Positions 25,235-34,443 of a stretch of 64,000 bases of DNA are shown piece by piece (the stretch's first letter is position 1; each line of letters starts with the position of its first letter). Origin of the DNA: Paracoccaceae bacterium (GTDB lineage: Bacteria; Pseudomonadota; Alphaproteobacteria; Rhodobacterales; Rhodobacteraceae); assembly GCA_003605175.1 (NCBI GenBank), contig QWDA01000002.1, positions 310,001 to 374,000 of the forward strand. Direction: 5' to 3'. Below the pieces are notes generated by a model. That model worked only from the letters and a program-made list of their open reading frames with translations, did no database searches and was not told where the DNA came from. Both the position numbers and the translations under genes were made by a program.

Positions 25235-26040
25235 CCCACGATGCCGGCGCCGACCTGCGCGCATTGCACCGCCCGGGAGACCCCTTCATCCTCGCCAATG
25301 CCTGGGATGCGGGCTCCGCGAAGATGCTGGCCTCGCTCGGGGCCGTGGCCATCGCCACCTCCTCGGCGGCCCATGCGTTCACGCTCGGACGGCCGGATAT
25401 GGGCCGGGTCACCCGCGACGAGGCGCTGGCCCATGCCGAGACGCTCGTGGCCGCCGTGCAGGTCCCGGTTTCGGGCGATTTCGAGAACGGCTTCGGCGAT
25501 GCGCCCGAAACGGTGGCCGAAACCGTGCGGCTCGCCTTCGAAGCCGGGCTCGCGGGGATCTCGCTGGAAGACACTGCCCTGCCCGATGCGGCGGCCTATG
25601 ACCGTGACCTCGCGGTCGAGCGGATCCGGGCGGCGGCCGCCGCCGCCCGCGCCCTGCCCCGCGATTTCGTGCTGGTGGCGCGGGCGGACGGGGTGATGAA
25701 CGGCGTCTACGACATGGAAGAGGCGCTGTGGCGGATCCGGGCCTTCGACGCGGCCGGGGCGGATTGCCTCTACCTGCCGCTGCCGCCCTCGCCGGACGAG
25801 CTCGCCCGGGTCGTCGCGGCAACCGCGAAACCGGTGAACGCATTGGCGGCCGGCCCGTTCACGCGCCTTGGCAAGGCGGAGTTCGCGGCGATGGGCATCG
25901 CCCGGATCTCGCTCGGCTCGGCGCTGGCGCGCGCCACGCACAAGGTGATCCTGGACGCGGGCCGCGCGATGTTCGGTGCCGGCGATTTCTCCGGCCTTGG
26001 CGGCGTGTCGGGCGAGGAGATCGACGCGCTGCTCGCGTGA
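25231..26040 (+). CDS. isocitrate lyase / phosphoenolpyruvate mutase family protein
   Basis: A 269-residue (beta/alpha)8 enzyme. Family motifs are FILANAWDAGSAKMLA (about 19-34), SGDFENGFGD (Mg-binding region), AGISLEDT and VLVARADG. Members cleave or rearrange C-C or C-P bonds in 2-hydroxy or phosphono acids, and the substrate here is unknown. The Lys-Lys-Cys-Gly loop of true isocitrate lyases is not seen, so those activities are unlikely. It is translationally coupled to the aminotransferase. Confidence 0.85.
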   Translation: MTHDAGADLRALHRPGDPFILANAWDAGSAKMLASLGAVAIATSSAAHAFTLGRPDMGRVTRDEALAHAETLVAAVQVPVSGDFENGFGDAPETVAETVRLAFEAGLAGISLEDTALPDAAAYDRDLAVERIRAAAAAARALPRDFVLVARADGVMNGVYDMEEALWRIRAFDAAGADCLYLPLPPSPDELARVVAATAKPVNALAAGPFTRLGKAEFAAMGIARISLGSALARATHKVILDAGRAMFGAGDFSGLGGVSGEEIDALLA

Positions 26041-26058
26041 CCGGCCGGGCGGATCCGG

Positions 26059-27168
26059 TTACGCCCCGTCCTCCAGCACCCCGTCCGCCGACATCTGCGC
26101 GTAGAGCAGCCCTTCGCGCAGACCGCGGTCGGCGACGGTCAGCCGGTCGGTGGGCCAGATCCTGAGCAAGGCCTGAAGGATCGCCGCGCCGGACATGATC
26201 AGCGCCTGGCGGTCGCGGCCGATACGCGGGTCGCGGCGGCGGCCGGCAGGGCCGAGGGCGAGGTATTCGCGGATCACCCGGTCGATCTGGTCCGAGGTCA
26301 TCCGGAGCCCGTCCACACGGGTCCGGTCGTAGCGCTTCAGCCCCAGATGCGAGGCGGCGACGGTGGTGATCGTCCCTGAGGTGCCGATGATCTGGAACCC
26401 CTCGCGGGTCTGCTCGGCCTCGTAGGGCGAGAATTTCGACAGGTTCTCCTCGAAGAACCAGCTCATCAGTGCGAAGCGGGCGGAATCGTCGGCGACATCG
26501 TTGAACTGCTCGCGCAGCGTCGCGACGCCGAGCGGCACCGAGATCCAGTCCACCACGCGGGCCGCCGGAAACGGCGTGCCGGTATTGGTGAACCCCGCAT
26601 GGAGCCGCATGATCGCGCGCGGCCGCTCGGCGCGGGGCACCCGGGTCAGGTCGATCCACACGAGCTCGGTCGAGCCGCCGCCGATATCGACCACCAGGAG
26701 CTGCTCGGTCTTGGTCGAGACGAGCGGCGCGCAGGAGATCACCGCGAGGCGCGCCTCCTCCTCGGGCTCGATGATCTCGAGGCCGAGCTCGGTTTCCTGG
26801 CGCACCATCTCGATGAAATGCCGCGCGTTCTGTGCGCGCCGGCAGGCCTCGGTGGCCACCAGCCGCATCCGCCTCACCTCGTGCTTGCGGAGCTTCGCCT
26901 GGCAGATCCTGAGGGCGTGGATCGTCCGCACCATCGACGAGCGCGACAGCCGTCCGGAACTCTCGAGCCCGTAGCCCAGTTGCACGGATTTCGAAAAGCT
27001 GTCCACCACATGAAACTGACTGCCCTGCGGCTGGGCAATCAGCATGCGGCAACTGTTCGTGCCCAGATCCAGCGCGGCGTAGAGGTCCGCGGGATCGGGC
27101 GGTCGTGGCGCGGATCGCTCGACCGGCTTCGGGAACGCGTCCGCACCAGTGGGACGCTCGGGCGGCAT
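26059..27168 (-). CDS. Ppx/GppA family phosphatase
   Basis: A 369-residue ASKHA-fold phosphatase acting on polyphosphate or pppGpp. Phosphate loops are ALDLGTNSCRMLI (about 32-44) and VVDIGGGSTELVW (about 155-167). EACRRAQNARHF and GTSGTITTVAASHL are also typical. It is shorter than E. coli Ppx and lacks the C-terminal HD domain. The start at 27168 follows GGAGGGCG. Members of this class often sit upstream of rlmE; here the gene stands alone, divergent from the one-carbon cluster. Confidence 0.9.
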   Translation of the reverse strand: MPPERPTGADAFPKPVERSAPRPPDPADLYAALDLGTNSCRMLIAQPQGSQFHVVDSFSKSVQLGYGLESSGRLSRSSMVRTIHALRICQAKLRKHEVRRMRLVATEACRRAQNARHFIEMVRQETELGLEIIEPEEEARLAVISCAPLVSTKTEQLLVVDIGGGSTELVWIDLTRVPRAERPRAIMRLHAGFTNTGTPFPAARVVDWISVPLGVATLREQFNDVADDSARFALMSWFFEENLSKFSPYEAEQTREGFQIIGTSGTITTVAASHLGLKRYDRTRVDGLRMTSDQIDRVIREYLALGPAGRRRDPRIGRDRQALIMSGAAILQALLRIWPTDRLTVADRGLREGLLYAQMSADGVLEDGA

Positions 27169-27283
27169 GTCGCCCTCCAACTCAGGTTGCCTGCATGCTA
27201 GGCGGAGGCCGCGCCCGGCGCAAGCCTCGGCCCCGCGCCGCAATACCCGGTGGTCTCCGCGCGGCAACCGGGGTAAATCGGTG

Positions 27284-27293
27284 GCGACGTCGC
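27284..27293. promoter_or_regulatory. 10-bp palindrome upstream of the one-carbon cluster
   Basis: GCGACGTCGC is a perfect palindrome about 80 bases before the first gene of the one-carbon cluster, in the region divergent with Ppx/GppA. It is a possible operator; at this GC content it could also be chance. Confidence 0.2.
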
Positions 27294-27374
27294 TTGCGGC
27301 GCGGTGCATGTCGAAAACGCACCGGGACCGGGGGGCGGCGCCGCGTAGGAGAGAGCGGACCAAAGGAATCGCAA

Positions 27375-27671
27375 ATGCCCGAAGTGACCATCGTTTACTG
27401 GCGCGACATCCCGGCCCAAGTCATTGTGGGCAAGGGCCGCCGGGGCGCGAAGGTGCAGCTTCCCGAGCGCTTCGAACAGGCGATCGACCGGGCCGCGATG
27501 AAAAGCGGCGCGGCCGAGACCGACGCCTATCTCGCCGAGTGGCGCAAGGTGCCGTCGGGCGAGAAGGACGGCGACCCCGTGGAAGTGGCCCGTGCCGAGG
27601 CGGCACGGATCGAGGCGGAATACGATAGCGACCGAATCCGGGCGCTGGTGGCGAACGAAGGCCGCGGCTGA
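27375..27671 (+). CDS. virulence-factor-domain protein of the one-carbon cluster
   Basis: A 98-residue protein beginning MPEVTIVYWRDIPAQVIVGK, the small conserved protein annotated as virulence factor in alphaproteobacterial one-carbon clusters. Its function is unknown. AAAGGA precedes the ATG. Its stop overlaps an ATG at 27671, and the MetF-like gene starts 27 bases later, so it leads the operon. Confidence 0.75.
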   Translation: MPEVTIVYWRDIPAQVIVGKGRRGAKVQLPERFEQAIDRAAMKSGAAETDAYLAEWRKVPSGEKDGDPVEVARAEAARIEAEYDSDRIRALVANEGRG

Positions 27672-27697
27672 TGCCCGTGCCGCAATGGGAGGCTCTG

Positions 27698-28621
27698 ATG
27701 GCTCTGTTGAAGTTCAAGCGCAAGGACGCGCCGAAGATCTCGTCCCCGGCGGTCGAGGCCTTTCTTGAAGGCTATTCGATCGAGGTGATGCCGCGGACGG
27801 CCGAGAAGGTCGAGGATTTCCGCGCGCTCCTGCCAGAGGGCACCCGCGTCTACATCGCGCATATCGACGGCACCGAGATCGACGACATGGTCGCGACCGC
27901 CGCGCGCCTCGCGAAGGACGGCTTCAACGTGATGCCGCACCTGCCCGCGCGTTCGATCGCCTCGCAGGCGGTGCTGGAGGACTGGATCAACCGCTATCAG
28001 GGCGAGGCCGGCATCAAGCAGGCGCTGCTGCTCGGCGGCGGCATCCCCGAACCGCGCGGCGATTTCCACTCCTCGATCCAGATGATCGAGACCGGGCTTT
28101 TCGACAAATACGGCTTCGAGCGGCTGCATGTCGCCGGCCATCCCGAAGGCAACCGCGACATCGACCCGTCGGGCGGCGACAAGATGGTGATGGAAGCGCT
28201 CAAGTGGAAGCAGGGCTTCTCCGAGCGCACCGACGCCAAGATGGCCATCGCCACCCAGTTCGCCTTCGATGCCAAGCCGATCATCAAATGGGTCGACCGG
28301 CTCAAGGCCGAGGGGATCGAGATCCCGGTCCATATCGGCGTGGCAGGCCCGGCGAAACTCCAGACCCTTATCAAGTTCGCCATCGCCTGCGGCGTCGGAC
28401 CGTCTCTGAAGGTACTGCAGAAGCGCGCGATGGACGTGACCAAGCTGGTCCTGCCCTACGAGCCCACTGACGTGGTCCGCGAACTGGCGGAGCACAAGGC
28501 GGCGAACCCCGATTTCGGCATCGAGGCAGTGCATTTCTTCCCGCTCGGCGGCATCAAGACCAATGCCGAATGGGCGATCGAGAACGGCGGCGCCTCGACG
28601 GTTCCGGCCGCGCTCTCCTGA
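27698..28621 (+). CDS. methylenetetrahydrofolate reductase-like protein
   Basis: A 307-residue TIM-barrel protein of the MTHFR superfamily. Recognisable are YSIEVMPRTAEKVEDF (about 26-41), LLLGGGIPEPRGDF, RLHVAGHPEGN (folate/FAD site, HPEG) and PVHIGVAGPAKLQTLIKF. It would interconvert methylene- and methyl-tetrahydrofolate, taking methyl groups delivered by the corrinoid system toward oxidation. The ATG at 27698 is chosen over 27671 because GGGAGG sits just before it. It is followed by the HAD gene after seven bases. Confidence 0.85.
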   Translation: MALLKFKRKDAPKISSPAVEAFLEGYSIEVMPRTAEKVEDFRALLPEGTRVYIAHIDGTEIDDMVATAARLAKDGFNVMPHLPARSIASQAVLEDWINRYQGEAGIKQALLLGGGIPEPRGDFHSSIQMIETGLFDKYGFERLHVAGHPEGNRDIDPSGGDKMVMEALKWKQGFSERTDAKMAIATQFAFDAKPIIKWVDRLKAEGIEIPVHIGVAGPAKLQTLIKFAIACGVGPSLKVLQKRAMDVTKLVLPYEPTDVVRELAEHKAANPDFGIEAVHFFPLGGIKTNAEWAIENGGASTVPAALS

Positions 28622-28628
28622 CCGGGGA

Positions 28629-29291
28629 ATGGCGCGGGCCGCGCTGTTCTTCGACCTCGACGGGACGCTGATCGACAGCGACCCGTTGCACGCGCGGATC
28701 TTCATCGAGCTCTTCGCCGAACGGGGCCGGGAGATCGACGCGGCGTTCTACCTCGAACGCATCCACGGACGCCACAACACCGACATCTTCGCCGAGCACA
28801 TGCCCGGCGAGGATGCTTGGGCGCTGCATCTGGAAAAGGAAGCGCGGTTCCGCGCGGCGCTCGACGCCGCGGTGCCGCCCGTGCCTGGCGCGGCCGAACT
28901 GATCGCCCGGGCCCGCGCGGCGGGCTGGGGCCTTGCCGTCGTCACCAACGCGCCCCGGCTCAACGCCGACGCGATGCTCGCCGCCCTGGGCCTCGGCACC
29001 GCCTTCGACGCGGTGGTCGTCGGCGAGGAATGCGCGGCCGGCAAGCCCGACCCCGCGCCCTATCTCGCCGCGCTCGCGCAGTTCGGCCTCGGCCCGGAAA
29101 ACGCCCTCGCCTTCGAGGACAGCCCCTCGGGCCTCGCCGCCGCCCGCGCCGCCGGGATCCGCGTTCTCGGGCTCCGCTCGAGCCTCGGGCGCGACGCGCT
29201 CATCGCCGCGGGCGCCGACGACACGCTCGCCGATTTCACCGACCCGGGGCTCGTCCCGCATCTCGAGAGCCTCTCCGGCGCCGCCGCGTGA
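28629..29291 (+). CDS. HAD-family phosphatase
   Basis: A 220-residue HAD hydrolase. Motif I is FFDLDGTLIDSD (nucleophile Asp about 9), motif II VVTNAPR, motif III Lys in AAGKPDPAPY and motif IV ALAFEDSPSGLAAA. A helical cap follows motif I, as in phosphoglycolate phosphatase/beta-phosphoglucomutase relatives. The substrate is unknown. Its position within the one-carbon operon suggests a side role in that pathway. Confidence 0.88.
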   Translation: MARAALFFDLDGTLIDSDPLHARIFIELFAERGREIDAAFYLERIHGRHNTDIFAEHMPGEDAWALHLEKEARFRAALDAAVPPVPGAAELIARARAAGWGLAVVTNAPRLNADAMLAALGLGTAFDAVVVGEECAAGKPDPAPYLAALAQFGLGPENALAFEDSPSGLAAARAAGIRVLGLRSSLGRDALIAAGADDTLADFTDPGLVPHLESLSGAAA

Positions 29292-29487
29292 CCGGGCCGC
29301 TTCATGACCATCTTGAGAAGTTTTCAACCGCCCGCCCCTCGCCCCGGACGGCGGAACCGCCTATGAGTCTTTTCCGTCATGCGCGAGGTCGCATTCCGCC
29401 CCGACAGGGTGCCGGAATCGACCGATCACGTGCCCGAGACATGCCAGGGGCCGATCCCGTCCCCGCTCCACAGAGAGGCCCCGCCTT

Positions 29488-30651
29488 ATGACCCGTACCG
29501 TCCTAGAATCGAAATCCAAGACCGTCGTGATCGGCTTCGACGAGCCGTTCTGCGTGATCGGCGAGCGGATCAACCCCACGGGCCGCAAGAAGCTCGCCGC
29601 GGAGCTCGAAGCCGGCGATTTCTCGACCGTCGAGAAAGACGCGCTCGAGCAGGTCGCCTGCGGTGCCCAGGTGCTCGATATCAACGCGGGCGTGGTCTAC
29701 AACTCGAACCCCAACCCGAACGAGACCGAGCCGCCGCTGATGCGCAAGGTCGTCGAACTGGTGCAGGGGCTGGTCGATGTGCCGCTCTGCATCGACTCTT
29801 CGGTGCCGGGCGCACTGGAAGCGGGGCTCGAAACCGCGAACGGCCGGCCGCTGCTGAACTCGGTCACCGGCGAAGAAGACCGGCTCGATCTCGTGCTGCC
29901 GCTCGTCAAGAAGTACAACGTGCCCGTGGTCGCGATCTCGAACGACGACACCGGGATCTCGGAAGACCCCGAGGTCCGTTTCGAGGTGGCGAAGAAGATC
30001 GTCCACCGCGCCGCCGATTTCGGCATCCCGGCCCATGACATCGTGGTCGACCCGCTGGTCATGCCGATCGGCGCCATGGCGACCGCCGGTCAGCAGGTCT
30101 TTACCCTGGTCCGCCGCCTGCGCGAGGAACTGGGCGTCAACACCACCTGCGGCGCTTCGAACATCTCCTTCGGCTTGCCGAACCGGCACGGCATCAACAA
30201 CGCCTTCCTCGCCATGGCTGCCTCGCATGGCATGACATCGGCGATCATGAACCCCGTCGCGATGGCCGCGACCAAGAAGAACGTCACCGACCGCGTGGAC
30301 GAGCTGAAGGCGTTCGGCTTCGCGGTGCCCGACGATGTCGACCTGGGCGCGCTCGGGCCGCTGGTGGGGCTCGGCACCTCGTTGGATCTCGTCCAGGAGC
30401 GGGTCGCCCGTCTCGCCGCGCTCGGCGTCGAACTGCCTGAGGATGCGGATCTGGCGAAGCTCGGCCCGCTGCTCGGCATCGGCCCCAAGATCGGAGTGAC
30501 CTCGGAAGAGACCCTGTCGATCCGCGCCGCGGACTTCCTCCTGAACCACGACCCCTCGGGCGGCAACTGGATCCGGCTCAACAAGCCCGCTGCCGGCGCT
30601 GGTGCCGGTGGTCGTGGCGGTCGCGGCGAACGCCGCCGCCGTCGGGCCTGA
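29488..30651 (+). CDS. methyltetrahydrofolate:corrinoid methyltransferase
   Basis: A 387-residue protein with a pterin-binding (DHPS-like) TIM barrel. Motifs are VIGERINPTGRKK (about 24-36), VLDINAGVVYNSN, PLCIDSS, NSVTGE and VVDPLVMPIGA. It moves methyl groups between a corrinoid protein and tetrahydrofolate, like MtgA or the MetH pterin domain. The C-terminus is extended: a helical stretch with two similar LGALGPLVGLG/LAKLGPLLGIG units, then a Gly/Arg-rich tail ending RRRRRA. The start follows AGAGAGG. Confidence 0.87.
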   Translation: MTRTVLESKSKTVVIGFDEPFCVIGERINPTGRKKLAAELEAGDFSTVEKDALEQVACGAQVLDINAGVVYNSNPNPNETEPPLMRKVVELVQGLVDVPLCIDSSVPGALEAGLETANGRPLLNSVTGEEDRLDLVLPLVKKYNVPVVAISNDDTGISEDPEVRFEVAKKIVHRAADFGIPAHDIVVDPLVMPIGAMATAGQQVFTLVRRLREELGVNTTCGASNISFGLPNRHGINNAFLAMAASHGMTSAIMNPVAMAATKKNVTDRVDELKAFGFAVPDDVDLGALGPLVGLGTSLDLVQERVARLAALGVELPEDADLAKLGPLLGIGPKIGVTSEETLSIRAADFLLNHDPSGGNWIRLNKPAAGAGAGGRGGRGERRRRRA

Positions 30652-30667
30652 CCGGCAGGGAAACGAT

Positions 30668-30694
30668 GCGGGACGGGCCCGGTTGGCCCGCCCG
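30668..30694. terminator. hairpin between convergent genes
   Basis: GCGGGACGGGCC (30668-30679) faces GGCCCGCCCGC (30684-30694) with one mismatch. It lies between the pterin methyltransferase gene and the convergent small membrane-protein gene and may act on both strands, though no T-run follows. Confidence 0.45.
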
Positions 30695-30704
30695 CGCTGT
30701 CCGC

Positions 30705-30965
30705 CTATCCGTTCCGGCCCAGCATCAGGTGCAGCGGCCAGAGGATCATGAGATAGGCCGTGGCCATCGGAAGCCCGATCATCAGCGCCAGCAGCGCGAG
30801 ATCGGCACTGGCCAGAAGCCCGACCACCATGAACAGCAGCGCCAGGCCCATCACCACGGCGGGAAGCAAGGCGGCGACATGCCAGCCGTCGCGCATCTTG
30901 TGGAGCGCCGCCCATTGCAACGCTACATAAAGGATGGGTACGAGGAGAATGATCTGTGCGGACAT
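30705..30965 (-). CDS. small membrane protein, unrecognised
   Basis: An 86-residue protein starting MSAQIILLVPILYVALQW with about three hydrophobic helices and ending WPLHLMLGRNG. No family is recognised. It sits on the opposite strand inside the one-carbon cluster. The Shine-Dalgarno is weak, so the start is uncertain; the longer frame upstream (to 31070) reads as non-membrane, low-quality sequence. Confidence 0.65.
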   Translation of the reverse strand: MSAQIILLVPILYVALQWAALHKMRDGWHVAALLPAVVMGLALLFMVVGLLASADLALLALMIGLPMATAYLMILWPLHLMLGRNG

Positions 30966-31130
30966 GCTCAAGAACACGGCTGGGGTCGGTACCGGGATGG
31001 CCCCTCGCGCGGCCTCCTGCAACGCCCGCCGGGCGGGATGACGCGGATGAGCGATTTTGTGCCGCGGCATGGCTTCACCATCGGCAGGAAACAGATATCA
31101 AGGCGGCAGACGTAGCTTCGGAGCAACAGC

Positions 31131-33173
31131 ATGGCGGATGACGCGCTGGTGATCTTCACCCCTTCCGGGAAACGCGGACGGGTGGCACTCGGCACGCCTG
31201 TACTGACGGCGGCGCGGCAACTTGGCGTGGATCTCGATTCGGTCTGCGGCGGCCGCGGTATCTGCTCGAAATGCCAGGTTTCCCCCGGCCTTGGCGAATT
31301 TCCGAAGCACGGGCTGACGGTGGCCGAGGGCGCGCTTTCGGGACGCAACGCCGTCGAGGACCGCTACGACCGGGTGCGCGGGCTCCAGCCCGGCCGGCGG
31401 CTCGGCTGCCAGGCGCAGATCCTGGGCGATGTGGTGATCGACGTGCCGCCCGAGAGCCAGGTCCACAAGCAGGTGGTCCGCAAGCGCGCCGAGGCCCGCG
31501 AGATCGTCATGAGCCCCGCCGTGCGGCTGCTTTACGTCGAGGTCCAGGAGCCCGACATGCACGAGCCCTCGGGCGATGCCGAGCGGCTCGCGCAGGCGCT
31601 CGAGACGCAATGGGGGCTCAAGGGCGCGCGCTGCGGCTTCGCGGTGCTGCAGGGGCTGCAGCCGATCCTGCGCAAGGGCGGCTGGAAGGTGACCTGCGCG
31701 GTGCATCAGGTGGCCGAGGGTTCCGAGCCGCGCATCCTGCAGGTCTGGCCCGGCTTCCACGAGGGCCGCGTGACCGGCCTTGCCGTGGATCTCGGCTCCA
31801 CCACCATCGCCGGCCATCTCTGCGACCTCGCCTCGGGCGAGGTGCTGGCCTCCTCCGGCCTGATGAACCCGCAGATCCGCTTCGGCGAGGACCTGATGAG
31901 CCGGGTCAGCTATTCGATGATGAACCCGGGCGGCGCGGCGGAGATGACCCGGGCGGTGCGCGAGGGCATGAACCGGCTGATCGCCGAGATCGCGGCCGAG
32001 GCCGGCGAGGACCCGCGCGACATTCTCGACGCGGTGGTGGTCTGCAACCCGGTGATGCACCACCTGTTCCTCGGGATCGACCCGTTCGAACTCGGCCAGG
32101 CGCCGTTCGCGCTGGCGACCTCGGACGCGGTGAATGTCCGGGCGCGCGATCTCGACCTCACGCTGCATCCGGCGGCCTCGGTCTACCTCCTGCCCTGCAT
32201 CGCGGGCCATGTGGGCGCCGACGCGGCGGCGGTGACGCTGTCGGAGGCGCCGGAGAAATCGGCGGACCTGGTGCTGGTCGTCGATGTCGGCACCAATGCC
32301 GAGATCCAGCTTGGCGACCGCACGGGCGGCGTGCTGGCCTGCTCCTCGCCCACCGGTCCGGCCTTCGAGGGCGCGCAGATCTCCGCCGGCCAGCGCGCCG
32401 CGCCCGGCGCGATCGAGCGGGTCGAGATCGACCCGGTGACCAAGGACCCCCGCTACAAGGTGATCGGCTGCGACCTCTGGTCGGACGAGGACGGGTTCGA
32501 GGCCGCGGTGGCCGAAACCGGCGTCACCGGCATCTGCGGCTCGGGCATCATCGAGATGGTCGCCGAGATGCGGATGGCCGGGATCCTCGACGCCTCGGGC
32601 CTCATCGGCTCGCCCGAGCAGACCGGCACCGAGCGCTGCTTCCTCGACGGGCGGACCTATTCCTACCGTGTGCGCGAGGCGGGCGAGGACGGCCGCGGCA
32701 TCACCGTCACCAACCGCGACATCCGCGAGATCCAGATGGCCAAGGCGGCGCTCTACTCGGGCGCGCGGCTCCTGATGGACAAGCGCGGGACCGACACGGT
32801 CGACCGCGTGGTCCTGGCGGGCGCCTTCGGGGCGCATATCTCGCCCAAGCACGCGATGGTGCTGGGCATGATCCCAGATTGCGCGCTCGACAAGGTCGTC
32901 TCGGCCGGCAACGCCGCCGGCACCGGGGCGCGGATCGCGCTTCTGAACCGCGAGGCACGGGCCGAGATCGAGGCGACGGTGCGCGAGATCCGCAAGGTGG
33001 AGACCGCGGTCGAACCGCGCTTCCAGGAGCATTTCGTCAACGCCTCCGCGATCCCGAACGCGGTCGAACCGTTCCCGATCCTCGGCACGGTGGTGACGCT
33101 GCCCGATGTCAGCTTCAACACCGGCGGGGAGAGCGGCTCGGGCGAGGGTGGGCGGCGCCGGCGGCGGCGGTAG
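31131..33173 (+). CDS. corrinoid-protein reductive activator (ferredoxin-ASKHA, DUF4445 / RamA-like)
   Basis: A 680-residue protein. An N-terminal 2Fe-2S ferredoxin domain has Cys in SVCGGRGICSKCQ (about 38-49) and GCQAQ (about 93). A linker is followed by an ASKHA ATPase core (about 210-650), with GLAVDLGSTTIAGHL, VVDVGTNAEIQLG and LAGAFGAHISPKHA. Such proteins use ATP and low-potential electrons to return inactive Co(II) corrinoid to Co(I) in methyltransferase systems. The tail is Gly/Arg-rich, like that of the pterin methyltransferase. No corrinoid protein gene is adjacent. Confidence 0.87.
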   Translation: MADDALVIFTPSGKRGRVALGTPVLTAARQLGVDLDSVCGGRGICSKCQVSPGLGEFPKHGLTVAEGALSGRNAVEDRYDRVRGLQPGRRLGCQAQILGDVVIDVPPESQVHKQVVRKRAEAREIVMSPAVRLLYVEVQEPDMHEPSGDAERLAQALETQWGLKGARCGFAVLQGLQPILRKGGWKVTCAVHQVAEGSEPRILQVWPGFHEGRVTGLAVDLGSTTIAGHLCDLASGEVLASSGLMNPQIRFGEDLMSRVSYSMMNPGGAAEMTRAVREGMNRLIAEIAAEAGEDPRDILDAVVVCNPVMHHLFLGIDPFELGQAPFALATSDAVNVRARDLDLTLHPAASVYLLPCIAGHVGADAAAVTLSEAPEKSADLVLVVDVGTNAEIQLGDRTGGVLACSSPTGPAFEGAQISAGQRAAPGAIERVEIDPVTKDPRYKVIGCDLWSDEDGFEAAVAETGVTGICGSGIIEMVAEMRMAGILDASGLIGSPEQTGTERCFLDGRTYSYRVREAGEDGRGITVTNRDIREIQMAKAALYSGARLLMDKRGTDTVDRVVLAGAFGAHISPKHAMVLGMIPDCALDKVVSAGNAAGTGARIALLNREARAEIEATVREIRKVETAVEPRFQEHFVNASAIPNAVEPFPILGTVVTLPDVSFNTGGESGSGEGGRRRRRR

Positions 33174-33249
33174 CACGGCGCGCCACGAAGGGGCCCGAAA
33201 TTCCCGAAACAGGAACTCTGCACGGAATTTCCGGGGTTTTCCGCCTGCG

Positions 33250-34443
33250 CTACTCCGCCGGTGTCGCCACGAGGCCAAGCGGTGGCGCGGCGGGCTGGGG
33301 CGCCGGGGTACGGCGCGTCTCGCGCCCGGCCCGCCAGTCAAAGGCGCGGGCGAAGAGGTATTGCAGCCCCAGCCCCACCGCGAGGATCGCGGTTTCGAGG
33401 AGGAATCCCGCCCCCGTCCCCTTCTCCACCGCCTGCCCCAGGATCGACAGCACCGACCCCAGCGCGAAGACCGGCAGCGCCTGCCGCCCCATCAGGGCCA
33501 AGGGCGCCGTCCAGCGCGCCCGGGCCATCCCCACGAGCTGCGGCAGGCAGGAGAGCACGTAGAGCAGCGCCAGCACATGCAGCATCCGCGGCAGCGCGAG
33601 GAAGGTCTTGTCGAAGCTCACCACGTGGAACGGCAGGCCCAGGTCGTAGAGCGCGTGCAGGGCCTCGCGTCCCGCCTGCATCACCGGCGGCACCTTGACC
33701 CAGACGAGCGAGAGCACCAGATAGCCCCCCGCCAGCCAGAGGAGCCGCCCGTTCACCGGGACGAAGCGCCGCCCCTCCTTCATCGCGAGCCCGGTCATCA
33801 GCCCGACCACGAAGATCAGCTGCCAGGCGAAGGGGTTGAAGAACCAGCCGCCCTCGGTCGGGTAGTTCGGAATGTTCAGCCGGAACAGGCCCGTCGCGAA
33901 CCACAGCGCCACCGACCCGCCCAGGAGCAGGCCCGGCGCCCGCCCCGCCAGCGCGATCAGCCCCGGCGTCGCGAGCAACAGCACGCAATAGAGCGGCAGG
34001 ATGTTGAAATAGCCCATCTGGTGCGCCATCAGCGGCAGCCCGATCAGGACGCCCGTCAGGTCCTCGTAGAACATGCCGACATTGTTCGTCTCGATCATCT
34101 CGGTCACGCCGAAGAACCGTGCCGCTGCCGCCGAGATCGCCAGCGCGATCAATGTCGTGGTGATATGCACCCAGTAGAGCGTGAAGGCCCGCCGCCAGGT
34201 CTTCAGCGCGCCCGCGAAGATCCCGTCGCGCAGCACCACCCGCCTATAGGCCAGCCCCGCCGCGATGCCGGACATGATGACGAAGCCCTCGGCGGCATCG
34301 GAAAAGCCGAAATTGCGGTTCGTCAGGTATTCCCAGGCGGTGCCCGGCACGTGGTTGATGAAGATCATCACCAGGCAGAGCCCGCGGAACACGTCGAGCC
34401 TGAGATCGCGCCCCGGGGGCGTCAGGAGACCGGTGCCGTTCAT
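33250..34443 (-). CDS. opgC: OpgC-family membrane acyltransferase
   Basis: A 397-residue protein with about ten transmembrane helices, starting MNGTGLLTPPGRDLRLDVFRG. OpgC features are RDLRLDVFRGLCLVMIFINH (about 12-31), the GFSDAAEGFVIMSG motif and FNPFAWQLIFVVGL. OpgC adds succinyl groups to osmoregulated periplasmic glucans. Its start overlaps the OpgG/D stop by four bases, so the two are coupled. The soluble tail is Pro/Ala-rich. Confidence 0.9.
   Translation of the reverse strand: MNGTGLLTPPGRDLRLDVFRGLCLVMIFINHVPGTAWEYLTNRNFGFSDAAEGFVIMSGIAAGLAYRRVVLRDGIFAGALKTWRRAFTLYWVHITTTLIALAISAAAARFFGVTEMIETNNVGMFYEDLTGVLIGLPLMAHQMGYFNILPLYCVLLLATPGLIALAGRAPGLLLGGSVALWFATGLFRLNIPNYPTEGGWFFNPFAWQLIFVVGLMTGLAMKEGRRFVPVNGRLLWLAGGYLVLSLVWVKVPPVMQAGREALHALYDLGLPFHVVSFDKTFLALPRMLHVLALLYVLSCLPQLVGMARARWTAPLALMGRQALPVFALGSVLSILGQAVEKGTGAGFLLETAILAVGLGLQYLFARAFDWRAGRETRRTPAPQPAAPPLGLVATPAE

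Noticed and set aside
31098-33341. Minus-strand open frame of 747 codons
   Set aside because: It is antisense to the ferredoxin-ASKHA reactivator gene, with shadow-like composition.
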